Made by a program: the position numbers and the translations under genes. A DNA stretch of 64,000 nt from Periconia sp. R9002. Taxonomy: Eukaryota; Ascomycota; Dothideomycetes; Pleosporales; Periconiaceae. The notes under the pieces are model-generated. The model worked only from the letters and a program-made list of their open reading frames with translations, was not told where the DNA came from and did not search any database. This document shows positions 47,509 to 56,156 of this stretch, one piece after another (positions within the stretch are counted from its first letter, which is position 1; every line of letters starts with the position of its first letter). The stretch lies in NCBI GenBank assembly GCA_023627715.1, contig JAMAHW010000067.1:124001-188000 (forward strand). The letters run 5' to 3'.

Positions 47509-48321
47509 TTAGAAGATTGGAGGGGCCAGATGCTCGTCTCCCGTGAGCCCCTTCTCCTTCAGAAGGGCGGCTCGGTCATCCAGGAATGCTTGATACGGGG
47601 CCTTCGGAACGGTCTTCTCATCGTTCTCCCATACGTTGTATTCGACTTGTTCCCAGACTTGCAGTTGCCGGGAGAGATTGGCACTGGGTTTGATTTTCTG
47701 TTTTGTCTGAACAAATGCTAGGGCATCCTCCCGCTTCACCCCGTACTTCCGCATGAGATAGGCGACGATGACGGTGGGAGAGCGTGAGATGCCCAAATCG
47801 CAGTGGATGAGAATGGCCTCGGACGGGTGGTCATTCGGCTCCACACTTGCTTCTGCGGCATGTTGGGTCGGTAAGCTGGTCGATGATTGTAGCGCCGGTG
47901 CAGCCATCTGGTCAATAAAGTCGCAGATCTCACTCATACGGACGAGAAGGTCCTGTGTTGATGAATCTACACACTGAACCCAGAGGTGTCGAGACTCGGG
48001 AACGCCCGCCCGCCGTGTTGGCCCATTCCACCATGCCCACCGGGCATCGGTGAGTGAAACGATAGCGTTGATACGATTCTCTCGAAGCATCTCTTCGTGG
48101 TGGGAAGCTTCGACGTTTCCAAGGACGAGACCCGGGACAATCTCCCTCATCCGAGCAGCATAAGCCTTTTTCCACTTCTTGTTCCTCTCCTCTCGTCTTT
48201 CAGCCTCTGTATTAGTCTCTCCTCCTCTCTCCTTCTCTTGCTCGTCTCTTTCGCCTGTTCCTTCAGCATTTTCTCCTTTTCCTTGAGCATTTTCTCCCTC
48301 CCCAAGGCTCTTGTTCTCCAT
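47509..48321 (-). CDS. Dual-specificity protein phosphatase
   Basis: A single exon of 270 residues from the ATG at 48321. The frame is open to 48570, but that extension runs into repeat sequence and has no homology-like features, so the internal ATG (MENKSLGEGE) was chosen. The first ~50 residues are charged and disordered. The phosphatase domain starts about residue 60 (IVPGLVLGNVEASHHEEML), has the general acid Asp in QCVDSST (~119), and the signature IHCDLGISRSP with Cys174 and Arg180. It ends with a helix (YQAFLDDRAALLKEKGL). Proteins of this family remove phosphate from Ser/Thr/Tyr; atypical small members in fungi have varied targets, and none is indicated here. An insert of about 25 residues (ALQSSTSLPTQHAAEASVEP) precedes the signature. 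Confidence 0.88.
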   Translation of the reverse strand: MENKSLGEGENAQGKGENAEGTGERDEQEKERGGETNTEAERREERNKKWKKAYAARMREIVPGLVLGNVEASHHEEMLRENRINAIVSLTDARWAWWNGPTRRAGVPESRHLWVQCVDSSTQDLLVRMSEICDFIDQMAAPALQSSTSLPTQHAAEASVEPNDHPSEAILIHCDLGISRSPTVIVAYLMRKYGVKREDALAFVQTKQKIKPSANLSRQLQVWEQVEYNVWENDEKTVPKAPYQAFLDDRAALLKEKGLTGDEHLAPPIF

Positions 48322-48591
48322 GCTAGCGGGAATGCTGAGTGACGTGTGGGATTGTATCTTGTCGACTTGATAACAAAGACGCTCTGGGCTGCTTCTAGTG
48401 CGTATTTTAAAGATGAAAAGGGGGGGTAAAAGACCTATCGCCGTCGCTTTAAGATGTGCGTTGTCGTGGTACGGGTAGTTGGGTAGCCACTGGCTATCTA
48501 TGTACATAAAAGGAAGCGAGTGCACGTGCCAGGGCTCGCTTACGTTTTTGCTGCGCCCCAGCGTTACCAAGTGTTACATGTACCCCCTACT

Positions 48592-48629
48592 TGTGTCGAT
48601 ACCCAGGATAGCAATACTCTGTGAGGATC
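48592..48629 (-). repeat. dispersed repeat copy C
   Basis: It matches the reverse complement of 32485-32523 with one mismatch over 38 bases; weaker similarity extends to about 48555. Confidence 0.65.
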
Positions 48630-48818
48630 CAATTCAATTTCAATTTCATGCTGCGCCCTAAATTCACTGCAGGTCGCCTGATGCTGCACTATTCAATATT
48701 CTAAGCACCGCGATGTTCTTACGTTAAAGTAACGTTTAGATAGCGGGGTATTCTTTACAGCAGGCCGATGCGTTACGAAGCGCCTAGGTTGCTGCGCCGC
48801 ATAGACAGATGAGTGCTT

Positions 48819-48888
48819 TTCTCCTCCCATACCTTCTCCTCCCATACCTTCTCCTCCCATACCTTCTCCTCCCATACCTTCTCCTCAC
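48819..48888 (+). repeat. 15-bp minisatellite TTCTCCTCCCATACC
   Basis: Four perfect units (48819, 48834, 48849, 48864) and part of a fifth. It lies 43 bases before the ATG at 48931 and would be in the leader or core promoter of that gene. Confidence 0.9.
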
Positions 48889-48930
48889 ACACTCACATAC
48901 TCACATACACCATAACGCCTTCTATCCAAT

Positions 48931-49872
48931 ATGGCAGAAATTCGCAAATTCGGCGATCAACACATTCTCAAATCGCTCAAAGAAATAGACGAGAATACCT
49001 GGCTAATCGGAAATCTCGTCTTGCAACGACTCCCTCATTCTTCGACCAAGTTCGCAACCTGGAAAGATGACGATGGCGCCAGTTTCTTGTTAACAGTGGC
49101 TCCCAAACCCTTGCCGGCAGCAACCACCGATATCAAGAGCCCGCATATCACTCTCATCCATGAAGCTGGCGATGCCTCGGCTGTTTGGAGTATTGGGAAT
49201 AACGCTGTTTGTAAAGCTCGATATACTATAGCTGGCATCACACCTGAATCAACTACTCTCCGATACGTTCAAGAGCGAAACTCCAGCTTCGGGACACCCG
49301 AAGTTCTATTCCATGCGTATGACGACGACCGCAACTTTCTATTCCTTCGGAAAGTGCCTGGGACAACCTTGTTCAAGATGTGGCCCAGTTTGACTGATGG
49401 CGGGCGGCAAAAATACATTGACGAAATTGTTCGTATGATTAGAGAGATGGAGCAGTGGAAAGGGCCGCTTGGTGGTGTTGATGGTCAAGGAATTCTGGAA
49501 AACTGGATCTTGGGGCCCAGATCAAAGACAGATTACACGCCGCAAAACCTACGAGCAAACTGTGAAGAAATTGGAATGGAATGCTCTGGTTGCGTCTTCA
49601 TTCATGCCGACCTGGCGCCAACAAACATTCTAGTTGACGGCAACTCTGAGTCAGGACGCCTGAATCTTGTGGACTTTGAACTGGCTGGGTTTTTCCCCAA
49701 GTCTTGGATCAGGACGAAATTCAAGTGTTCATGGGCATTTGATCTCGATGAATCAACCAACACAGATCCGAAGTTGTTTCGCACGATGATGGACCGAGCA
49801 CTTGAGGGTTACGGATATGACGATTTTACTGAGGCTTGGCGCGAGCGGCGAAAGCAGGCCAATAAGAACTGA
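48931..49872 (+). CDS. APH-family kinase-like protein (phosphotransferase)
   Basis: A single exon, 313 residues. The catalytic loop VFIHADLAPTNILVDG (HxDLxxxN, residues ~225-232) and the DFG-like LNLVDFELAGFFP (Asp ~248) identify the aminoglycoside-phosphotransferase/protein-kinase fold. RNFLFLRKVPGTTLFKMW (~residues 134-151) fits the hinge-like segment of this family. Fungi have large families of such proteins; substrates are mostly unknown and resistance to antibiotics should not be assumed. The start follows a 15-bp minisatellite. A large hairpin begins 66 bases after its stop. Confidence 0.83.
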   Translation: MAEIRKFGDQHILKSLKEIDENTWLIGNLVLQRLPHSSTKFATWKDDDGASFLLTVAPKPLPAATTDIKSPHITLIHEAGDASAVWSIGNNAVCKARYTIAGITPESTTLRYVQERNSSFGTPEVLFHAYDDDRNFLFLRKVPGTTLFKMWPSLTDGGRQKYIDEIVRMIREMEQWKGPLGGVDGQGILENWILGPRSKTDYTPQNLRANCEEIGMECSGCVFIHADLAPTNILVDGNSESGRLNLVDFELAGFFPKSWIRTKFKCSWAFDLDESTNTDPKLFRTMMDRALEGYGYDDFTEAWRERRKQANKN

Positions 49873-49938
49873 AGAATACGGCGGGTCACAGTATGCACAA
49901 GTGGGTATGGTTCAGAGAGCGGCTTGCGCGATTGAGTT

Positions 49939-50069
49939 ATATTTCCTAGCTAGTAACGACTGTTGGAAGTTGGCTTCCATCCCGTTGACTGTTGACACGG
50001 CGGAATAGTGTGTCAGCAGTCAATGGGATGGAAGCCAACTTTCAACCTTCGTTACTAGCTGGGAAATAT
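49939..50069. repeat. large imperfect inverted repeat (hairpin 1)
   Basis: Arms 49939-49998 and 50009-50069 pair at about 54 of 60 positions, with a 10-base loop GGCGGAATAG. The complement of the loop, CTATTCCGCC, occurs again at 50078-50087. It may be a MITE-like element or a structured 3' region. Confidence 0.85.
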
Positions 50070-50249
50070 GTCACTTACTATTCCGCCTAAGTGACCATCT
50101 TCTGCGTAGGAGTTTATATGAGAAGATTCGATTTGCCAAGATGTTGCGGCTCAAAGGACGAGGAACAGGGCTTGCTGTGGTTCATAAGCTATCAATTGAT
50201 AAAGGAAAGTAGAGAGGACGAGCTGACAGGATTGAAACAGTTGCGAGAG

Positions 50250-50360
50250 TTATCGTTTGTTTTTGCCACAATGGCCGCAGTATTGGATATATGTCTGGTT
50301 GTTGTACCCACAGTAGTAGTTCCAAGAGTTGTCGAAGTTGATGGAGACTTCGACCGCCAT
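50250..50360 (-). CDS. possible 36-residue Cys/Tyr-rich peptide
   Basis: Between two hairpins the minus strand encodes MAVEVSINFDNSWNYYCGYN followed by NQTYIQYCGHCGKNKR. Three Cys and many aromatic residues make it look non-random, but there is no signal peptide and no supporting context. It could be an exon of a longer gene, or chance. Confidence 0.2.
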   Translation of the reverse strand: MAVEVSINFDNSWNYYCGYNNQTYIQYCGHCGKNKR

Positions 50361-50380
50361 GATTGTTGATTTATTGAGTT

Positions 50381-50480
50381 CTTTGCTTAAAATACAGGAG
50401 AATAGGCATGTTGTTGAATGAGTGATGTTGTGGTTGAATGGATAACAACATTACCCATTCTCCTGTATTTTGAAGCAAAG
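50381..50480. repeat. inverted repeat (hairpin 2)
   Basis: Arms 50381-50415 (CTTTGCTTAAAATACAGGAG..) and 50444-50480 (..CTCCTGTATTTTGAAGCAAAG) are nearly complementary around a loop of 28 bases. Confidence 0.8.
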
Positions 50481-52926
50481 GTCTGTAGAAAGACGTAGGG
50501 CAGTAGCTTTTATATACAATTTAGCAGTCGGCGAGGCCGATATTCTGAGTTTCTGCTATTGAAGTTTATAGGCTATGAAGCCTCAGTTTTTAACGCCCAA
50601 TATCACGAGGATGGTCTGCGCCGCACAGCTTACTGCCTACTATCACAAAGAATGGATTGTGTCGTATGGCTTTGCGTCAATCATCGCTAAGGATGTGCTG
50701 TGCTGTCAGGCTTTGTGGCCCATCGGCAGGAGGATGGACTGTGCTGTAATTCTTTCTGTAGGGGATTGGCCAGTCTGCCCTACCTTGGTTTGAGGTTTTA
50801 AGGTTCGAGACTCGCGAACCTATCGCTACTACGCGCATTGTTTTCATGAAGCAAGCTATGAAAAAACAAAGCCTGCAAGCTGGATGGAACGGGGACCTAT
50901 TCATATTGGAACTTTCCTGCCTGACTTCTGATTTCCCACTCACACGCCATAGCATGTATCCTTTTGCCTTTTTGGTGAACTTTCCATCCCTGCCTAACCC
51001 CCAACAATGCTCTCGCCGAGCGGGTTGAGCTAGTATTTGGCTTCCGGATCAGTTCGTTCAAAGACACGGTACACAGCTTACCTTGACGAAGTACTGCAAA
51101 CTAAGCATAGAATTATTTTTAGCTTAACTCACAGGACACTGAGGATAGAAAGAAGAGGCATAGAAGGTAAGGAAGTTGAAAACATACGGCCTGCAATTAA
51201 GTAACGTTATGTGAGCCTGGGCAGTGGAAGCAGGTAAAGTGAATGAATAAGAGCGTGGAATTGAGTTGAAGGTCTCTTCAAGATATGTTAATCTCTAAAA
51301 TCAGTTTTTTGTGGGTGTATATAAGTGAGTAGAGAGCCAAGAGTTATGTGATCTCCGGCTTACACGTTATAATAAAGCTGAGCATCCACCCTTCTCTCTT
51401 TAAAGCTCCTCCGGGTTTTCAACCGGTTTTTACAGCTTGTAGAATTGAGTTTTCTTGGAAGATGGGATTGGCAGTGTGAAAGTGCTCACAAATAATGTCC
51501 GAGATAAATTGATTGCATTCGACGTTATTTATATCTAAACAGAGTTGTCAAGAAGAAGTTCAATCAAGCGAGCGCACCAGTCTTATTCTCATTCTTGTTC
51601 TGAACACCACAGAGATAGACATAGCGATTGGTGGCTTTTTTATACCACCAGAATATAGAGTTAATCGCTTCTTGTATTTTTATATTGTTTACCTTGTCAA
51701 TGCAGTAGGCATCTGCTCACACGTATTCTAGGCAGTCACGCTTGGCCTGTTGTGCACAGAACAGAATTTTGTCAAAACAAACCTTCCTATTACTTTTGGA
51801 GTTTGAACGTCTCCTCTAGATCCTCCTGCCAAGTGTGCGAAAGTATAGCTTAGGAAGGGACTTCGACCTCGTCGATAATGTCAGTGAAGCTCAACTCTGC
51901 ATCGTTGCTGAGTTTTAAGAGTCGCATTGGCTCATACAGGTTCCAATTCTCGATAGTATCAGGCTGGATAAACGGTGGCACACGGCGATCGTTCTCCGAT
52001 CGTTTGATTGGGTGTGATCATTGATAGCAGCTGTGGGGATTCGTGCAGGTGCTAGCGTTCAGAATGCACTTTGTTGTGTGGAGGAGCTCGATCATGGAGG
52101 AAGAGTGGTGTCGCGATAAGTCATTAGACAGCTCAACCAGACTGTGTGGCTGTGTGGCTGTCCTTGGACACATCATGGCAGGGCAGCAGACCTCAGGCTC
52201 GGGGATGTGGCGAAGCAAGGCTGAACAAAGTCAAAAATGCGCATTCCTTGTTGTCCTACACATCATTTATACCTGTCATTCTCTCCATGCTCTGAAGGGC
52301 TAAGTGTTAGGGTTACCATGTAGCCTGAAATTTTGCTACGGCGAAACTCCAAGTTGCTCTAGACCAACATTGAAGTTAGCAGTGAGGTGCTGCCGCTTTA
52401 ATTGGGAGAATCTCGTCACCTGAGACCTCGTCAAACTGATGAAGTCCTCCGGTGACACGAGCAGAGAGGATGGCCGACTTGTTATAACCACTGCAGGAGC
52501 CTATCAGATCAAGCTACTATGGAGAAGCACTTTTTCGTACCACATAGGATCGCGTGATAATTGATGGCTTGATACACCTGGGGCAGGACTGTGTTGTATC
52601 TTTGGTGTGAAACCGTAACCAGTGCGGGTCGGGCATCCTCCTCCCTACTAGATTTATTCAAGGTGTTCCAAGCAGGCAACAGCGACATATTGCTGTGCTA
52701 ACGTTAGGCAACATACAGACACGTCATCTCTAACGAGACTAACGTGGCGAATCTTAACTGTATCAATTCTTCTATTCAGAATATCCTTGAACCTGCGATG
52801 TGGCCAATCACGAGGATAACTTATATATCTGTGAATAGGAGAGGATGAATAAATGCAGTAAAGCATCAATTGACGTTAGACCGACATGGAAGTTTCGAGG
52901 CATAAGGATGTATATGAGTATGAAGA
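50481..52926. other. gene-poor stretch with a HET relic
   Basis: Apart from the HET pseudogene (51550-51927) I see no gene. A short palindrome AGGTTCG..CGAACCT stands at about 50801-50821. The sequence 51050-51700 is AT-rich. Confidence 0.5.
51550..51927 (-). pseudogene. decayed HET-domain gene fragment
   Basis: On the minus strand an ATG at 51927 starts MRLLKLSNDAELSFTDIID, like the start MRLLRHSDTGDFSLTWFSD of the intact HET-ANK gene at 55098. It runs into a stop and then AILSHTWQEDLEETF (HET block 1). After a frame change come CFDKILFCAQQAKRDCLEYV, a TGA where Trp is expected, ADAYCIDK, and IQEAINSIFWWYKKATNRYV (block 2). A last piece LIELLLDNSV recalls block 3 (TLQELIAPS) in another frame. 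Several stops and at least two frame changes show it is dead. Trp-to-TGA changes and AT-richness would fit repeat-induced point mutation. Confidence 0.75.
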
Positions 52927-55098
52927 TCACGCTTCATCTTTTGGCGCCCGCAGACGTTTACCCATTACAATATAGTCGGCTGCTGCCCGGAGTGCTGTCC
53001 TTCCACCACTTCCTGCTGCTACTGCATTGACATTGGCCTCCTCTAGAAGCAGCCGCTCGACTATTAGATGATGGCCTCCTTCCTCCGCCCACGACAGCGG
53101 CGTCCGACCGTTCTTGTCCTTGATGTTGACGTCGACCTCGCCCTTGTCGAGCAGCAGCTTGATCATCTCTTCGTGCCCGTACCGTGCTGCCACTAATAGT
53201 TGCTCCTGGTTATACTTCTTACCCTTACACCCTACGTCGGCGCCCTTGTCGAGCAGCAGTTTGATGATAGCCTCATGCCCGTTCTCAGCTGCCCACGATA
53301 GCGGGGTCCTGCTAAAAAAACTTGAGTCTTTAGACTCTAGCCTGACGCCCTTGTCAAGCAGCTGCTTGACCACCCCCTCGTGCCCGTACCGTGCTGCCAC
53401 TGATAGCTGCTTCTGGTTATATTGTTCATCTGTAAACTCTAGGTTAACGCTCTTGTCGAGCAGCAGCTTAACAATACCCCCGTGCCCTTTCTCGGCTGCC
53501 CATGCCAGTGGTGTCTTGAGATTTAGGTATTCAGACTCCAAGTCAGCGCCATTATCAAGCAGAATATTGACGATAGCCTCGTGCCCCTCCTCGGCCGCCC
53601 ACGATAGCAGCGTCCGATAGTTCCTATCCTTGGAGTCGGGATCGACTTTGCCTGATTTAAGCAGCACCTCGACGATGGCCTCGTGCTTTCCCAACGCCGC
53701 GTGCCACAACGGGGTCAGTTGATATTCATCCTTCGAATCAGCGTTAACGTCGCTTCGAGCCAGTAGCATCTTGACAATTGTGTTATGTCCCATAGCAGCT
53801 GCGTAGCTTAAGGCTGTCCGATAATCTCTATCTTTCAAGTCGGCCTCAATGTCGCTTCGTGTTAGCAGCAACCATGCAACGTCCTCATGTCCTCGTTTTG
53901 CTGCCTGTAGTAATGGTCCTGACTCCCCGGAATTCATTAGATTCGTGAGTGTATTATCAGGATATATCTCCTCCGGAGCGATGCTATCGCAATTCGTGGG
54001 GTTTTTCGATATCAATCGCCCTGTTTGGATACATATCCTTCTCATAGGATATTGGGACATTTTGTATTTTCTTCGGTCAAACCATTCAAAATCTTCACTC
54101 TGGACCCTTCGAAATTGCTCCATTGTCAAAGACAAATCTCTCACGTAGATGGCGATCAATTTATCTTCTCCAGCTCTTTCTTTACAATGAAGGATCGCAA
54201 GCCCCAGTCCTTGACGACCCCTACCCATAAAACGGAGCTCCAAATGGATCCCTCTGCTACTCACAGTTAGGGGGCTGTTCGAGGTATCAAAAGGATTGTA
54301 TTGGACGATGTTCTGGGAGCCGATGAATGCAGCTGGAGAGGTGGCCAGAAGTCCGCCGCGGTTGTCAGTAGATCTCCATGCGAAGAGACTGTGGTCATCC
54401 GAGATCTTCATTATTTCCTCTTGGAGTCTAAGGAAAGCTCTCTCTCTTTCTCCGTAGAGCAACGGCATGTTGACGCCAAATATGCCCATCAAGGAATAAG
54501 CGCGATCCTCAAGCCTCGTTGTTTTTCTCTTTGCAGCCCATGACATTCTTTGTGCGATGCTAACCTTCTCAAGGCCCTCGCTTTCAGAGAGGATATCTCC
54601 AGGAATACCGGTGCAGTCAGAAACACTTTGCCGAAGGCTTGCCTTGGTCCCTAGTTCCTCCCATTCCTTGTTCAGAAATATCACCTTTGACGGAGCGATT
54701 AGTTCTTGAAGGGTCCATCCTCTGGTGAACCACTTGCTTCCCGGAAATTCGGCTTTCGACTGCACATCGGCGAGATACGCGTAGCATACAACGGCGTCTT
54801 GGTACCAACGGTACATAGAGTTAATTGCTTCAGACAGCTCTGCGCTACTTCTCTTGTCGATGCAACACGTGTCAATCCAAAAGTACTGCAGGTTGTCTCT
54901 TCTAGCTCGGTCTCCACAGAACTGAATCTTCCCATAGCCGGGCTTGTCCTTGCCGGTGCCATTTAGCAGGTCTTCGAAGGTGACCTCCTCAGTGTCCGCC
55001 CCCCATGTGTGCGAAAGGATCGCAAAGGGAGGAATAGTCTCATCGCTAAACCAAGTGAGACTAAAATCGCCAGTATCGCTGTGTCGTAAAAGACGCAT
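52927..55098 (-). CDS. HET domain-ankyrin repeat protein
   Basis: A single exon, 723 residues. The HET domain occupies about residues 25-160 with blocks PPFAILSHTWG, LQYFWIDTCCIDKRSS and KWFTRGWTLQELIAPSKV, followed by the usual RMSWAAKRKTTRLEDRAYSL and PLLYGERERAFLRLQEEI. From about residue 430 to the end there are around nine ankyrin repeats, several very alike (for example NRTLLSWAAEEGHEAIVNIL, TPLSWAAENGHEAIIKLLLD). HET-ANK proteins are candidate heterokaryon incompatibility or non-self response proteins; the repeats probably recognise partners. It is complete and without introns. It is head-to-head with the NACHT gene 1.06 kb away and has a decayed relative 1 kb beyond its 3' end on the same strand. 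Confidence 0.92.
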   Translation of the reverse strand: MRLLRHSDTGDFSLTWFSDETIPPFAILSHTWGADTEEVTFEDLLNGTGKDKPGYGKIQFCGDRARRDNLQYFWIDTCCIDKRSSAELSEAINSMYRWYQDAVVCYAYLADVQSKAEFPGSKWFTRGWTLQELIAPSKVIFLNKEWEELGTKASLRQSVSDCTGIPGDILSESEGLEKVSIAQRMSWAAKRKTTRLEDRAYSLMGIFGVNMPLLYGERERAFLRLQEEIMKISDDHSLFAWRSTDNRGGLLATSPAAFIGSQNIVQYNPFDTSNSPLTVSSRGIHLELRFMGRGRQGLGLAILHCKERAGEDKLIAIYVRDLSLTMEQFRRVQSEDFEWFDRRKYKMSQYPMRRICIQTGRLISKNPTNCDSIAPEEIYPDNTLTNLMNSGESGPLLQAAKRGHEDVAWLLLTRSDIEADLKDRDYRTALSYAAAMGHNTIVKMLLARSDVNADSKDEYQLTPLWHAALGKHEAIVEVLLKSGKVDPDSKDRNYRTLLSWAAEEGHEAIVNILLDNGADLESEYLNLKTPLAWAAEKGHGGIVKLLLDKSVNLEFTDEQYNQKQLSVAARYGHEGVVKQLLDKGVRLESKDSSFFSRTPLSWAAENGHEAIIKLLLDKGADVGCKGKKYNQEQLLVAARYGHEEMIKLLLDKGEVDVNIKDKNGRTPLSWAEEGGHHLIVERLLLEEANVNAVAAGSGGRTALRAAADYIVMGKRLRAPKDEA

Positions 55099-56156
55099 TG
55101 CTTCGTATAGACCTGGACGGGGGCAGGCGGTAGGAGTAAAACTTGGTCGAGTTTAAAAACAGCGGCCTGATGGCAGAGACGAGTTTGATAGTTAAATCGC
55201 GCCCCTCAAGAGGGCATTAGTTATACGTGTTGAGGTTAGCATGCATACGGGAGCATATGACGCTGAACTACACCAAAACCCGTATCTGAGAGAAAACCCA
55301 TATGAGAGAAAGATAGCGCAAGAATGTTGGGAACTCTACTTTTGTGAGAAGTGGGGTGCAGCAGATAGCACAGCCCTGTTTCAAGGCTGACACGCAGGGA
55401 TCACGCTACAGCTGAACGCGAATTCGCCTGCAATTAGGCGGAAGCTTACTATATGTTCTTGAAAAATGGATGCACACTATTAATTGTCATTAAGTAGGGC
55501 TTGTTAAATTTCTCGAGCACTGTCACCTTGATAGAGGCGTCTAGGATTTGTGCATACATTAATTGATGTATGGAGTGTGCAGCGTGTGGGGGCGAGGAAG
55601 CTTGGCAGGTTGAAAGCACTTGAGCAAGGTAACGAGAGAGTGAAGTGTTGTGAAGATCTGGCCCCCACCCCGTGATTTTCAGAGTCGAGGAAATATATGT
55701 AGGATTGAACAATGAGAAAGAAAATATGCAGGGGCGGGAGGGAGTGTGAAAAGAGAAATAGTGCACAGGAAGACCCAGCAAAAAGAGCAAGTCCATTGCG
55801 GGAACCCAAAAAATCCCCCCCTAGGCTGAATTTCTAAACCAATAAATACGAGATTTCATGACAAGCATCCATGCATTGATTGCTTACGTAGTGAGCCGAG
55901 TTGCGTGCAGCCGCAGCTTACCCCACGCCAGCTCAGCCTGGTAGGCAACACCGCGCGCAGAATCGCACGCAGCTCCTCACCATAACACTCTTCTTGCGCA
56001 ATATGGAATATCTGCAGACTTTGCTCAGCGAATTTCATTTGTAGATAGCTCCTTAGGTGCTACCAATAGAGATTACAGAGCACGATTCCCTACACGCTCA
56101 GCCTTGCTTGTTATTATACCTTTTCTTTTCACTTCATCTCACCTGCTACTTTGACG
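55099..56156. other. divergent upstream region of the HET-ANK and NACHT genes
   Basis: 1,058 bases between the two start codons. Frames on the minus strand near 55450-55810 are short and without motif. I see no small gene here. Confidence 0.5.

Larger units (their letters stand above)
48322..48930. other. intergenic with repeat copy and minisatellite
   Basis: This divergent region between the phosphatase and the APH-like kinase contains a dispersed repeat copy (about 48540-48650) and a 15-bp minisatellite directly before the kinase start. Confidence 0.6.

Noticed and set aside
48322..48570. N-terminal extension of the phosphatase to 48570
   Set aside because: The added 83 residues run into the dispersed repeat and have no family resemblance; the ATG at 48321 gives a normal protein.
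50801..50821. Possible tRNA T-arm (GGTTCGAGACTCGCGAACC)
   Set aside because: No acceptor stem, D-arm or anticodon arm could be placed around it; it is only a short palindrome.
53114..53620. Plus-strand frame of 168 codons inside the HET-ANK gene
   Set aside because: Antisense of the ankyrin repeats; regular codon pattern keeps it open.
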